Assembly (NCBI GenBank): GCA_018829445.1 | Contig: JAHJTV010000064.1 | Span: forward strand, 1-61,761 | From: a bacterium | GTDB lineage: Bacteria > SAR324 > XYD2-FULL-50-16 | Direction of reading: 5' to 3' | Length of the DNA: 61,761 nucleotides | Shown here: positions 17,696 through 27,745 of the stretch, piece by piece | How the letters are laid out: every line of letters starts with the position of its first letter | Numbering within the stretch: position 1 is the stretch's first letter | The notes under the pieces: generated by a model | The model's database searches: none | Told to the model about the DNA's origin: nothing | The model's input: only the letters and a program-made list of their open reading frames with translations | Made by a program: the position numbers and the translations under genes

Positions 17696-19135
17696 CTATT
17701 GGAAGAGAAATTTTCTGGGATTGGTATTACACATTTTCAGTTTCAATGCTTCATCCAATGTCTCAGTATCCGTGAATTTTTTCAGGTAGTGTTGATAGCT
17801 ATCGATTGACAGCAGGTTAATAGTAAAGTCGGAGCCGAATAGGAGTTTGTCTTTAATCTCCCCATGATCGTTCACGATTTTGCCGAACACCTTGTAGTAC
17901 TTGTCGGATACGCCGGAATATGACATATCCGTATATACATTTTCATAGCTTTTAAGCAGGGTTATTATGGTCATCACCCATTCGGGATCACCGCCATGGA
18001 AAAGTTTCAAGAACGGTTTGCTCCACCAGCTTTCTTTGTAGCGCAGTCCTGAGTTTTCACCGCCGAAATGAGCAATGTTTAGTTTTAATTTCCTGTAGTG
18101 TTTCAACACCTCGGCCCATTTTTTGGGATGGGACCGCGCTGCAGCTATCTTGGGTTCGCCAACCTTAAATCCTCCATCACTGCAATGGGATGTAATCGGC
18201 ACTTTTCTCCTCTCACAGAAATCATATAGATGTTCCACCTTCTTCAGTTCATGATCGTTTCCTTCAGGCCAGGGATCAAACCCCAGGGGTGGGTAGACTT
18301 TTATTCCTGCAAAATAATCGCCTCGGGCATCGTCCAGGTTTCCCGTGAACTGACCAAATTTGCTGCTTAATCCACTAAAGGTTCCTGTAAAAGGTCCTGC
18401 CTCGTTATTACCGAAGTATTTTTCGAGTAGGGTATTGAGGTTGGTGCTTTCATGGGATTGCCGTTTTACACCATCCAAAAAACAATACTCGGTGTTAAGT
18501 CCCATAAAGGGGAAGGAGATAATCCGTCTTTTGTTGGGCCCGAAATGTTGCAGAGGCTCATTAGCTTTTGTTGAATCCAGTTTTCTCAAATCCAGGTGCC
18601 ACTGTTTGTCCAGGCCGATTTGTCTTCCTTCATCTTTAACATGCTGAAACTGTTTTATGCATTCCTCGTAATGATCTCCCCGTACGATATTGGCATAATC
18701 GGCAATTCCGTTGAGGACATCGAGAACCTGCGGAATAATTGACTTCGGCGTAAATTGGTAGTGTATCCCCTTGGCGGTCTCATCCGCCCAGAAATCCATC
18801 AACAGGGGAGAAACCGACACCCGCTTAAATTCTTTGCTTCCAACTTTCAGGCTTTTTGGGAGGTCATCCTCCATGGCCATGTGAATCCGGGCTACATCTC
18901 TCTCCATGATGGAAAGATGGTTAAGGTACTTATTTAGAAAGGGTTTCCCTAAAAAAGGCGCCAGCAAGCCGGTAATACTGCCCAGTGTAGCTCCCTTAAC
19001 GGATGTTAAAACCGGATTGTGAGGAACCTTCAAAAACCGTTTTAGAAAAGCAAAGAGACAAGGGTGGCTGAGATTCATGGTGTGGCAATGAACATCAAAA
19101 AAGATATCTTCCTCGGGGATTATGTCACGGGTCAT
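17696..19135 (-). CDS. amidohydrolase-family (TIM-barrel) metal-dependent hydrolase
   Basis: The protein of about 479 residues has the metal-binding pattern of the amidohydrolase-2 family (PF04909): HxH in FFDVHCHTMN near the N-terminus, a mid-barrel His in VPITSHCSDGG, a further His in LNIAHFGGEN, and an Asp in DKLLFGSDFTIN near the end. Relatives include decarboxylases and lactonases; the substrate here cannot be read from sequence. Start choice: the ATG at 19135 has GAGGA four bases upstream; an upstream TTG at 19168 with AAGGA would add 11 residues. The protein is longer than typical family members because of an insertion between the first His motif and the barrel core. Cytoplasmic. Confidence 0.82.
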   Translation of the reverse strand: MTRDIIPEEDIFFDVHCHTMNLSHPCLFAFLKRFLKVPHNPVLTSVKGATLGSITGLLAPFLGKPFLNKYLNHLSIMERDVARIHMAMEDDLPKSLKVGSKEFKRVSVSPLLMDFWADETAKGIHYQFTPKSIIPQVLDVLNGIADYANIVRGDHYEECIKQFQHVKDEGRQIGLDKQWHLDLRKLDSTKANEPLQHFGPNKRRIISFPFMGLNTEYCFLDGVKRQSHESTNLNTLLEKYFGNNEAGPFTGTFSGLSSKFGQFTGNLDDARGDYFAGIKVYPPLGFDPWPEGNDHELKKVEHLYDFCERRKVPITSHCSDGGFKVGEPKIAAARSHPKKWAEVLKHYRKLKLNIAHFGGENSGLRYKESWWSKPFLKLFHGGDPEWVMTIITLLKSYENVYTDMSYSGVSDKYYKVFGKIVNDHGEIKDKLLFGSDFTINLLSIDSYQHYLKKFTDTETLDEALKLKMCNTNPRKFLFQ

Positions 19136-19309
19136 GGCGTCCTCATATGGTTGCTGGGAAAAAGACAATTTTTTCCTTGATCGATTCGGAAATCCAACTT
19201 CGCTTCAGAAACAATTGCGTTTTGATAGCATGACACGGGGTAATTTGCAAAGAAAAAGATGATAGAGTGAAGGGAGAAAACTAAACACAAAGGAGGAGTA
19301 GAAAGGTGA

Positions 19310-19355
19310 AAGGCGATCTTCCGGCTTGAAAAACAGGAGAAGACCGCCTTTTTTT
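19310..19355 (+). terminator. rho-independent hairpin with plus-strand T-run
   Basis: AAGGCGATCTT pairs with AAGACCGCCTT with one mismatch, and seven T residues follow on the plus strand. No protein gene on the plus strand lies upstream. It sits just past the stop of the minus-strand acyl-CoA synthetase and may terminate in both directions. Confidence 0.65.
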
Positions 19356-19368
19356 ATTAACCTGTTAC

Positions 19369-21168
19369 CTAATTATAGAGCGCTTCAATTTGGTCATCAT
19401 ATAGTCGATGAACTTCACGCCTCTTGAGTTTTAGAGTTGGTGTCAAGATACCATTTTCCGGGCTGAACGCTTCGGGGATGATAATGATTTTCTTCGGGAC
19501 CTCATAGGGGGCAAACTCTTTACAGGTCGCCTGGATTTCGGCTTCGATGCGATCAATAAGCTTCTTTTCCTTTACCAGTTGCTCAGGTGTGCCACTCAGC
19601 CCCTGTTCTTTTGCCCACGGTTCTACCACGAGCCAGTCAGGAACGATGACAGCCACGTTGTACGCCATATTAGCGCCATGTACCATGGCGTTCTCAATAA
19701 ACATGCTGAGTTTGATGGCTTCTTCCAGCTCGGTGGGGAAAATATACTTGCCGTTTTCCAGTTTGTATTGCTCCTTGATACGTCCGGTGATGTGGAGGTA
19801 ACCTTCCTCATCAACCCAGCCACGGTCTCCAGTTCTCAGACCACCGTCTTCCGTGAAAGTTTCCTTTGTTTTGTCGGGCAGGTTGTGATATCCGACCATG
19901 ACATTGGGGCCATAAGCGATGATTTCTCCCTCTTTGTCATTGCCAAATCCCAATGAGGTATCAATCTTAACAGAGCAACCCGGAATAGGCTGACCAACAG
20001 TTCCCGGCTTGTTATTTTCCGTTGTATTTACGGTGTGGGCCGGTGAAAGTTCTGTCATCCCCCAGGCTTCGCAGACAGGGATTCCGATATCAAAAAAGAA
20101 CTCAGCGATTTTGGGACTCAAGGCGGCGCTTGAGCTTAAGGCCATTTTAATGCGTCCTCCAAATTTTTCCCTGACTTTGGAAAAAACGATTTTATCGACA
20201 ATGGACAGCTTCAGATTATTCAGGAATCCGGCGTTACCCCCTGCTACGCGATTTTTATCGGCAGCTTTGATCCCCATGTCAAACAGGGTTTTTGCCAGTC
20301 CCCCCTCTTTTTCCATCCTGTCCTTTAATCCGGTGTAGACTTTATTGAATACCCTGGGAACAGCAATCAATAAGGTGGGTTTAACCATGGCCAGATCGTC
20401 AACAATGGTCTGTGGACTTTCGGCAAAACCGGTTTGACCGCCGAAATGGATTAACATGTGTAGCTCGGCGGTTTGTCCGAAGGAGTGAGCCCAGGGCAAA
20501 AACGACAAGGTTCTGTCTTCAACGCCAACATTCTTCGGTAATGTCATGGATGCAGCAATCGCATTTGACGCCAGATTGTAATGGCTCAAGAGTACCCCCT
20601 TGGGATTTCCGGTTGTTCCCGAAGTGTAGATCAACCCCGCGATATCCGATTTTTCCGGTTTATGAGAAGGTACCGGATTTTCCTTTCCGATTTTCTCCAG
20701 GGCTGCCATGGAGTTTTCACCCTCTCCGTCGATGACAAATATTTTCTCCAGACTTTCAATTTCATCGGGAAAATGTTTAATCCTTTCCAAAATATCGTTT
20801 CTGGCGACAAATAGAATTTTGATGCCAGAATCATTGATGATATATTTTAAGATGCGATCAAGTTCCGCTTCATACATGGGTATGAATCTGGCACAGCGAC
20901 CGTAGGTAGCGTAGGCGGCGATTGCCCATTCATTACGATTGTTGGCAATGATACCGACTCCATCTCCTTTTTCTACACCCAGAGATGCCAGTCCGCCTCT
21001 CAGGTTGTTAACACGCTCTGCTATCTGTCCGTATGTCACCCAATCATACCCGTCCTTCTCCTTGTTTTTTGTTCCGAAGAGGTTGTAGTTTTTATGTTTG
21101 GCTACCGAATTCTCAAAGAGTTCGACCAGGTTATCCGGTCCGGGGAGTTTAATTTCATTTTCTGCCAT
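19369..21168 (-). CDS. AMP-forming long-chain acyl-CoA synthetase
   Basis: The protein of about 599 residues activates a fatty acid to acyl-CoA via acyl-AMP. It has the P-loop-like motif IYTSGTTGNPKGVLLSH (about 190-206), the AWGMTELSP motif, and the C-terminal hinge region RTGDRGWVDEEGYLHITGRIKEQYKLENGKYI. The ATG at 21168 is preferred over 21174 because AGGAG lies six bases upstream of it. The ELENGKYI variant (KLENGKYIFPTELE) is typical of long-chain ligases of the FadD/FACL group found in deltaproteobacteria. It is transcribed alone, and the terminator at 19310-19355 may end it. It is divergent from the isoaspartyl peptidase. Confidence 0.92.
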   Translation of the reverse strand: MAENEIKLPGPDNLVELFENSVAKHKNYNLFGTKNKEKDGYDWVTYGQIAERVNNLRGGLASLGVEKGDGVGIIANNRNEWAIAAYATYGRCARFIPMYEAELDRILKYIINDSGIKILFVARNDILERIKHFPDEIESLEKIFVIDGEGENSMAALEKIGKENPVPSHKPEKSDIAGLIYTSGTTGNPKGVLLSHYNLASNAIAASMTLPKNVGVEDRTLSFLPWAHSFGQTAELHMLIHFGGQTGFAESPQTIVDDLAMVKPTLLIAVPRVFNKVYTGLKDRMEKEGGLAKTLFDMGIKAADKNRVAGGNAGFLNNLKLSIVDKIVFSKVREKFGGRIKMALSSSAALSPKIAEFFFDIGIPVCEAWGMTELSPAHTVNTTENNKPGTVGQPIPGCSVKIDTSLGFGNDKEGEIIAYGPNVMVGYHNLPDKTKETFTEDGGLRTGDRGWVDEEGYLHITGRIKEQYKLENGKYIFPTELEEAIKLSMFIENAMVHGANMAYNVAVIVPDWLVVEPWAKEQGLSGTPEQLVKEKKLIDRIEAEIQATCKEFAPYEVPKKIIIIPEAFSPENGILTPTLKLKRREVHRLYDDQIEALYN

Positions 21169-21602
21169 TTTCATCTCCTGACGACGATTTTTATTTGACT
21201 CAATATAAGTCCGGGGATTATGCCCATTATCCCTGGACTTAAAGGGGTTAACCGGGGCTTTTATTTAATCTGGTGTGGAGTGCTCTTAAACGATGGTATC
21301 AATGCTGAAAGCACAATTTTGCAACGTTTATAAGCATCTTCTTACAAAAAAAAACGAAAGTTCGTTCATCTTTGCCATAAGAAAATGATTTAGCCAAGGG
21401 AAAAATGTGCCTTCTAAGGTCTTAAAAATACCGTATCGGGTCTCTTTAATAAATATGAAAGGGTTGTTTAACAAAGACAAAACTCTCAACTATTCCGCTT
21501 GACACAAAGGGAGCAAATCCATAAAAACGATGCTTACACTGCTCAGAAAGTGCGCATGAATTTTGAATTAACGGGAAAAAACAAACAGACGGATCTTTAA
21601 TT
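21169..21602. other. divergent regulatory region with two inverted repeats
   Basis: The gap between acyl-CoA synthetase (minus) and isoaspartyl peptidase (plus) contains an imperfect hairpin at 21206-21241 (TAAGTCCGGGGATTAT against ATTATCCCTGGACTTA) in the synthetase leader, and a palindrome AACGAA-AG-TTCGTT at 21353-21366 that could be a repressor site. Neither matches an operator I can name. Confidence 0.45.
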
Positions 21603-22538
21603 ATGAATCAAAGATACAGTATTGCCATCCACGGTGGTGCCGGAACCATCAGACAGGGAGAAATGACACCTGAAAAACAGAATGAGATTGAAAAGACCCT
21701 GAACAGGTCCATCAAAGCCGGCATCAATATTCTTAAAGCGGGGGGATCAGCTATCGATGCCACCGCCTCTGCAGTCGTTGTTATGGAAGATTCGCCCCTA
21801 TTCAATGCAGGAAAAGGCTGTGTTTTTAACTCCGCTGGTTTTATTGAGATGGATGCCTCCATCATGTGCGGTAAGACTCTGGATGCGGGCGCCGTGACCT
21901 GCGTCCGCAATGTTAGAAATCCTATTCTGCTTTCCCAGGAGCTCTTAACTGGCAGCAGACACGTGCTGTTAAGCGGAAAAGGAGCAGAGGACTTTGCCAG
22001 AAAAGCCGGATTAGCCTTTGAAGCGGATGATTACTTTTTTACCCGGCACCGCTATGAGCAGCTTCAGAAAGCGAAAACTGAAGAAACCGTACAACTGGAT
22101 CACTCAGGTTCCAATGATGGTAAATTTGGAACGGTGGGAGCTGTCGCCCTTGATCTTGCCGGAAATCTGGCTGCTGCCACCTCAACCGGTGGTATGACCA
22201 ATCAGGCTGAAGGCCGGGTTGGTGACACGCCCATAATCGGCAGTGGTAACTATGCGAACAACCAAACTTGTGCTGTGTCCTGTACTGGGATTGGAGAGGG
22301 GTTTATGAGAAGTGTGACCGCGTTTGATGTCTCCGCGCTGATTGAGTATAAGGGGCTTTCTCTAACAGAAGCCTGTGAATATGTTATTCATGAGAAGCTG
22401 CCAAAAGTTAGGGGGATGGGTGGTTTGATAGCTGTGGATATACGGGGCAACATTGCCGTGCCGTTTAATTCGGAAGGAATGTACAGAGCTTGGTGTCAAC
22501 AAAACGGTGAAGTTCATATTGGTATGTACAGGGAATAG
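21603..22538 (+). CDS. iaaA: isoaspartyl peptidase / L-asparaginase (type 2, Ntn hydrolase)
   Basis: The 311-residue precursor should autocleave before T177 (GKFG|TVGAVALD), leaving the N-terminal Thr nucleophile of the beta subunit. Conserved family segments are HGGAGTI at 10-16, NAGKGCVFN at 68-76, STGGMTNQAEGRVGDTPIIGSG at about 193-214 (substrate-binding Arg and Asp) and the TGIGEGFMRS segment. The enzyme removes beta-aspartyl residues from damaged peptides and hydrolyses asparagine. No signal peptide is visible, so it is cytoplasmic. Length and motifs are those of an intact enzyme. A weak ribosome binding site precedes the ATG. Confidence 0.93.
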   Translation: MNQRYSIAIHGGAGTIRQGEMTPEKQNEIEKTLNRSIKAGINILKAGGSAIDATASAVVVMEDSPLFNAGKGCVFNSAGFIEMDASIMCGKTLDAGAVTCVRNVRNPILLSQELLTGSRHVLLSGKGAEDFARKAGLAFEADDYFFTRHRYEQLQKAKTEETVQLDHSGSNDGKFGTVGAVALDLAGNLAAATSTGGMTNQAEGRVGDTPIIGSGNYANNQTCAVSCTGIGEGFMRSVTAFDVSALIEYKGLSLTEACEYVIHEKLPKVRGMGGLIAVDIRGNIAVPFNSEGMYRAWCQQNGEVHIGMYRE

Positions 22539-22779
22539 GCAGACTCAGCCAACCGAGAATTATCCACTCTTAAAATCCTTCTTGGTTTAAATGATATTTC
22601 TTTTCATAAAGGATGTAGTTCATTAAAATAGTCTCTAAATTTTTGGAAAACGGGAGCAAAGTTTAGAATTACGACCTTATTGCCCGGTATTCTGCCCAGG
22701 CATGATGTACCTTGGTCAGAGGATTTAAATTGGATCAAATTCCATTTAAAAAGAGTTTTTAGTGGGGGATAATAATTGT

Positions 22780-23706
22780 ATGATTGAAAAGTTACTGCCA
22801 GCATTCTTATTTATTGCACTATTGAGTTCTCCAGTGACAGCGAAAACTTTGACCGTCTGCCAATCCGGCTGCGATTTTATCACCATCCAGAAAGCTATTG
22901 ATCACACTGCAACTCAAACCGGTGACATCATCAGCCCGCTTGATACGATTCATACAGAACCGGGGATAGTAGTCTCTAAATCCGTGATCCTGGTCGGAGA
23001 TAGCCAAAGGAAATCGATCATTCAGGCAGATGAAACGGCCGAGGCGGCAGCAAACAGGGTGTTTTTGATTGCCAGAGGAGCCATGGTGATATTCAAAAAC
23101 CTGGTGATTCGACACGGGAACCCGCCTGAATATCCCAATTCCGGTGGTGGAATCAATAACCAGGGGCACCTGACCATTGACAATTGCGAAATAACCCAAA
23201 ATATTGCCAGAACTTCGGGCGGAGGTATTTGGAATAATGGGGTTTTACTTATTGAGAATAGTGATATTTCTTTTAACCGTGCTCTCAGGAGAGGGCAACC
23301 GGGGTACGCCTGCGGATCAGGGGGCGGTATCCAAAATGAGAAGGGATCATCCCTGGTGATTAAAAACAGCATTGTCTCCAATAATCATTCCGAAAAAGCC
23401 GGAGGAGGACTGTTTATCTCCTGTGAATCAGCTGCCGCCATTATCAATACAAAGATCCATCACAATAAAAGTGTTGTTTCCGGTGGGGGCGTTCGTGCCA
23501 TGGGAAATCTTAGCATCTCCAATTCTCAAATAAGTGAGAACTCAGTCGGAGGTATAACGGCCAGCAATCGACTGGATATGTCCAATACGACTGTTTCTGG
23601 AAACACCCATGGAGCCAATTGCCATTTAGCCTGCAACCGGGGAGTTTGCGGGAAGGCGGGAGAGTTGTCAGGCAATAAAATCGAAGGTGGAGAGTGTGTT
23701 CGTTAG
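22780..23706 (+). CDS. secreted right-handed beta-helix protein
   Basis: The protein of about 308 residues starts at an ATG whose signal peptide is MIEKLLPAFLFIALLSSPVTA; an in-frame GTG at 22762 is the alternative. The mature part begins KTLTVCQSGCDFITIQKAID, the usual opening of pectate-lyase-like beta helices, and continues with short coils rich in GGGI.N.G.L.I.NS.I..N (GGGINNQGHLTIDNCEI, GGGIWNNGVLLIENSDI, GGGLFISC, GGGVRAMGNLSISNSQI). A cysteine-rich tail (NCHLACNRGVCGK) ends it. Such proteins bind or cleave polysaccharide; no catalytic set is evident, so an enzyme activity is not claimed. Confidence 0.85.
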   Translation: MIEKLLPAFLFIALLSSPVTAKTLTVCQSGCDFITIQKAIDHTATQTGDIISPLDTIHTEPGIVVSKSVILVGDSQRKSIIQADETAEAAANRVFLIARGAMVIFKNLVIRHGNPPEYPNSGGGINNQGHLTIDNCEITQNIARTSGGGIWNNGVLLIENSDISFNRALRRGQPGYACGSGGGIQNEKGSSLVIKNSIVSNNHSEKAGGGLFISCESAAAIINTKIHHNKSVVSGGGVRAMGNLSISNSQISENSVGGITASNRLDMSNTTVSGNTHGANCHLACNRGVCGKAGELSGNKIEGGECVR

Positions 23707-23968
23707 ATTGATCTGTTAAAATGAAAAAGTTGCTATATAAAAAACCAACATAGTGGCCTGGATATTAAGAGTTGATTCTCTTTGAAGCAAATAGTCGATG
23801 ATTTTTATGCCGCTTTTCAAAGAGCAACGGAAAGAATTGCTCAATCTTTGCATTTTCAAGGGTATTGCATCTGCCCGGTCTTGGTAAGATGCTGAAGGTC
23901 AACTGATCAGTTACTTGTAATAATTAATAATGTCAGCCTTATTTAAGGCACAACACAAATGGTAGACG

Positions 23969-24337
23969 ATGAAGAAGCGATATTTTTCTTGCATGGTTTT
24001 GGTGTTATCTCTCTCCTTTTTTCAGACTGCGTTTGCATATAAGGGGAAAAAATCAATTGCCGGAATCACCCAGAGTTGGGGAACCACAAAATACCTGGAC
24101 GAACTGTACGCATTAAAACGGGGCTGGACCATCGTCTATATTACACGGGATGGAAAATGTGTATTTGATACAACCTCTTGGGATGAGATTGACAGCTTCG
24201 GTCCACTGTACAGGGACTTGCTAAAAGAGGCAGATGCCGATAAAAATCAAAACGTTACAGCAGAAGAATCATCAAGATTGTTGCAGTTACAGAAACAAAA
24301 TGCCTGCCAGAACGCACATCGGCGCAACATCTACTAA
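23969..24337 (+). CDS. small exported protein with one EF-hand-like loop
   Basis: The 122-residue protein has a signal peptide (MKKRYFSCMVLVLSLSFFQTAFA) and no lipobox. Residues about 90-101 read DADKNQNVTAEE, which fits the 12-residue EF-hand calcium loop with ligands at positions 1, 3, 5, 9 and 12. A Trp/Tyr-rich segment (GWTIVYITRDGKCVFDTTSWDEIDSF) precedes it. Two cysteines in the mature part, one in DGKCVF and one near the end (QNACQN), could form a disulfide. I do not recognise the family. It is likely periplasmic or secreted and follows the beta-helix gene by 260 bp on the same strand. Confidence 0.72.
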   Translation: MKKRYFSCMVLVLSLSFFQTAFAYKGKKSIAGITQSWGTTKYLDELYALKRGWTIVYITRDGKCVFDTTSWDEIDSFGPLYRDLLKEADADKNQNVTAEESSRLLQLQKQNACQNAHRRNIY

Positions 24338-24671
24338 CCTCCTTTTTTATATCTAACAGATCCGGAATCGTTTGCTATTCTTCGATTGGAAGATGAATGG
24401 CTTTACGGTTTTGGAATTCACTCAAGTATCTCAGGCTAAAGTCCCTTAAAGACAGGCAAAGGGAGATCAAAGACATTGGACCAATCAAGGAAAATTGGAA
24501 TTTCGATCCAATTTAATTGAGAATACTTTTTTCCGACTTGTTGCCCTTGGCAAGTAGGTTAAAAAACTCTTCACCAAACTCCAAGAATTATCTGAATTGA
24601 CGCAGGAAAATGGAAGAAGGCAGGACAGGAGATAAAACCCGGTTATGGTCGGATGACGGCTAGTGCCAGAT
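24338..24671. other. convergent gap with a hairpin
   Basis: An 8-bp stem AAATTGGA/TCCAATTT with a 7-nt loop lies at 24492-24514 between the convergent EF-hand gene and the large kinase. No T-run follows, so terminator function is uncertain. Nothing else is visible. Confidence 0.35.
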
Positions 24672-27464
24672 TCAGGATTGTTTATAGGGTAGAATGAATA
24701 TGAATATTGCACCGGATTCCGGGCCGTTTTTGGCCCAGATTCTGCCTTTGTGCCCTTTTATGATTTCATGGCAGATTGCCAATCCCAGACCGGTTCCTCC
24801 TGCGCCTGTATTGGTTTTACTGCTTTGGGTGAATTTATCAAAGACGGAGATGAGTTCATAGGGAGGGATTCCGATCCCCTGGTCGATAATTGACGTTTTC
24901 AGGAACCGTTCCCCGGTGGAGGCGATACTGTATTCTTCAAAGTTGATAGAGATGGTCTTTCCTTTGGGCGAGAACTTAATGGCATTGGCTATCAGGTTCT
25001 GAAACACCTGGTTGATGCGAAAGGGATCACAGGTAATAGTAGTATTAACATTGGAATCCGTGATTTTAACACTCAGATCTTTTTCTTTGAGGCTGAATCT
25101 GAACTCCCTGATGACATTCCCGACAATCTCTCTTATATCCTTCTCCTGCATCTCGTAAACCATTTTACCGGCTTCCAGTTTAGATATGTCCAACAAGTCG
25201 TCCAGAAGTCTCATGAGCCTCCTGCCGGCTTCATTCGCCTGGTTGAAATAGTGTTTGAGTTTCTCAATATTCCCCTGTTCTATCCTTTCCGCTCCCATTC
25301 TTGTATAGTTCAGAATGTGGTGCATGGGGGTTCTTAACTCGTGGGACATGTTAGCCAAAAATTCACTCTTTGCCAGATTGGCCTTTTCAGCATGTTGTTT
25401 GGCGAAAATGAGTTTTGCTTCCGTCAGCTGACGCGCCGTAATCTCACTTTCCAATTCCTCGTTTATTCTTGCCAACTCCAGGGTTCTTTCTTCCACTCTT
25501 TGTTCCAGTTCTTCATGTGCCTCGCGCAATTCGTTTTCCGCCCTGTTTTGATCAATGGCAAGTGCTATCTGCTCGGAGACAAGATTGAGCAGCTCGACAT
25601 GCTTTTCGTCAAATTTATCAGGGGTAGTATGGTTTTGGGAAATAATGGCTCCTATTACCCCCCTGTTCGACATCAGCGGCACTCCGGCCCATGACTCTGA
25701 AAGCGGACCATACTGTTTTCCCCCCAGTGCCCGAGCCAGATTCATCTGATCCTTTTTGCTCAAAAGCAGAGTTTTTTCTGTCTTAATCACCTGATAGGAT
25801 GCTGAGCCTGATTGACTGGCTTTTTCGATAACAAGATCCTTTACCTTCTTATTAGTGGAATGGGGAAACCTTAGAATGTCATGTTCCTTATCATAAAGAG
25901 CGATGGAAAAATCCATCACATCAATTACGAGACTTAGCGATTCGATTATTTTCCGGAATAGCACCTCCAGATCCGAAGATTCATGGGTTGCTTTGGAGAT
26001 GGTAAACAACGCCTTCAGTTGAAGTTCCCTTTTTTTCAAATCTTCAACTGCCTGTTTGCGTTCAATGGCTAAGGCCACCTGATCTGAAACGGATAACAGA
26101 ATATCTGCCGATTCCCGGCTTAATTCGGTTGTCGTATCACCGTAGGTTTGGGTAACCATTGCTCCGAATACTTCGTTATTAGCGATTAAGGGGACTCCTA
26201 TCCATGATTGAGAGGGGGTTCCCATCAGATCTCCACCCATCTCCTTGGCCAGTTCCAATTGCTCTTCTCTGGCAAGCACCATCGGCTTTCCCCTTCGGAT
26301 CATTTTTCCCGTTAAAGAACTGGACCGGCTGACATTTAAAATTCCGTTGGGATGATACTCTTCGGTCTTATCAACATAATAGGGGAAGGTTAACGAGTCG
26401 GTTTCTTTATCATACAATGCGATATAAAAGTTTTCGACATTGACAATCTTGCTTAGCGATTGATGAATGGTCTTATATAGTTCATTGAGATCAACAGTTG
26501 TATTGATAGCATTGGATATTTCGAACAGCGTTCGTATCAACAATTCCCGTTGAATCGTGCGTTCTTCCCATTGTTTTCGTTCGATGGCAATGGCGATCTG
26601 GTCTGACACTGAACTCAGGATTTCGATGTCCTTTTCGTCATATAAGTCAGCACTGGTATAACTTTGGGTAACCATGGCGCCAATTACCTGGTTGCGAACA
26701 ATGAGGGGAACACCCAACCAGAGCTCCGAAGGAGTGCCGACATGTTCGCCGCCCATTTTTTTGACCTGATTGTACTGCTCTTTCCTGTTTAGCAGCAGGG
26801 GTTTTTTTGACCGAATCACTTCCCAGGTAAACGAGGTGGATTTGCTGACATTATCGATGGACTCAGATCCTAGTTTATCTATTATATCTGTATTATAAGG
26901 AAATGATAACCTGTCCTTCTGTCCATCATAAATAGCGATAAAAAAGTATTCGACATTTACAATGAGTTTTAAGGTCTGGTGGATGGATTTGTAGAGAGCG
27001 TCCAGGTCAAAAGTTGTATTAATCGCATTTGAAATTAGAAAAAGTGCTTTGTTGATCTGTTCTGCCTGTTTACGCTTCTGAATATTGAAGATAAATCCTT
27101 CAAGTCGGGTATTGCCCTTATCGTCATTTGAAATCCAACCCTCTTCAAGAACCCAGGTCACATTTTTTTTTCGATTGAGAATTCTGTATTCAATCTGAAA
27201 GGATTGACGAAGTCGAATGGATTCCAAAATAAGATCGTTAACAGTTTGGCGGTCTTCAGGGTGAATAATGTCTGAGAAGAGGTTGGTAGTAACATCAGTA
27301 TCCTTAAGTGTATACCGATACCATCCTTTCCGGGATGTGAAGTTTTCGGCCGCAATGCCAGTGACGGATTCAATGGCGGGACTGATGTAATCCAATAATC
27401 CATATTCATTGGTTGAATAGCGGATTTCCCTGAAATCATTCTTTAACGGGTATGCAGTTTTCAT
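24672..27464 (-). CDS. soluble PAS-GAF-GAF-GAF sensor histidine kinase
   Basis: The protein of about 930 residues has no membrane segment. In order: a PAS domain with PAC (about 15-130), three GAF domains with near-identical framing (ISNAINTTFDLDALYKSIHQTL, ISNAINTTVDLNELYKTIHQSL, ISKATHESSDLEVLFRKIIESL), a coiled coil (REAHEELEQRVEERTLELARI), HisKA with the phospho-His in ANMSHELRTPMHHIL, and HATPase_c with NAIKFSPKG, DQGIGIP and GTGLGLAICHEI. The GAF repeats look like recent tandem duplications; each keeps SLSRKEQ/GVPLI-type segments. There is no receiver domain and no adjacent regulator, so it is an orphan kinase. ATG at 27464 is chosen over a TTG at 27473 without a ribosome binding site. 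Confidence 0.92.
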   Translation of the reverse strand: MKTAYPLKNDFREIRYSTNEYGLLDYISPAIESVTGIAAENFTSRKGWYRYTLKDTDVTTNLFSDIIHPEDRQTVNDLILESIRLRQSFQIEYRILNRKKNVTWVLEEGWISNDDKGNTRLEGFIFNIQKRKQAEQINKALFLISNAINTTFDLDALYKSIHQTLKLIVNVEYFFIAIYDGQKDRLSFPYNTDIIDKLGSESIDNVSKSTSFTWEVIRSKKPLLLNRKEQYNQVKKMGGEHVGTPSELWLGVPLIVRNQVIGAMVTQSYTSADLYDEKDIEILSSVSDQIAIAIERKQWEERTIQRELLIRTLFEISNAINTTVDLNELYKTIHQSLSKIVNVENFYIALYDKETDSLTFPYYVDKTEEYHPNGILNVSRSSSLTGKMIRRGKPMVLAREEQLELAKEMGGDLMGTPSQSWIGVPLIANNEVFGAMVTQTYGDTTTELSRESADILLSVSDQVALAIERKQAVEDLKKRELQLKALFTISKATHESSDLEVLFRKIIESLSLVIDVMDFSIALYDKEHDILRFPHSTNKKVKDLVIEKASQSGSASYQVIKTEKTLLLSKKDQMNLARALGGKQYGPLSESWAGVPLMSNRGVIGAIISQNHTTPDKFDEKHVELLNLVSEQIALAIDQNRAENELREAHEELEQRVEERTLELARINEELESEITARQLTEAKLIFAKQHAEKANLAKSEFLANMSHELRTPMHHILNYTRMGAERIEQGNIEKLKHYFNQANEAGRRLMRLLDDLLDISKLEAGKMVYEMQEKDIREIVGNVIREFRFSLKEKDLSVKITDSNVNTTITCDPFRINQVFQNLIANAIKFSPKGKTISINFEEYSIASTGERFLKTSIIDQGIGIPPYELISVFDKFTQSSKTNTGAGGTGLGLAICHEIIKGHKGRIWAKNGPESGAIFIFILPYKQS

Positions 27465-27745
27465 GAAGCCCAAATTTTTTTACCAATTGCTGTGCATTAA
27501 ACTAAAGATTTATACTTAGCTTGCTGCATGATAAATCGTATTATACTCTTGACCGGGATTTTGTCGAGTTAATTTCAATTACGTCTGGTACAGGTAAGTC
27601 TGCAATTGCTGTATCAGCAGATAAACCTGATCTCAAGACAAATCCAGGAAGAAACCGCAAGAATCGGGTTGTCGTTTTTGAAAAACACGCCTCATAATGA
27701 GTTATCAACCCCCAATTGATAAACACACCTGACAGGAGTGAAGTG

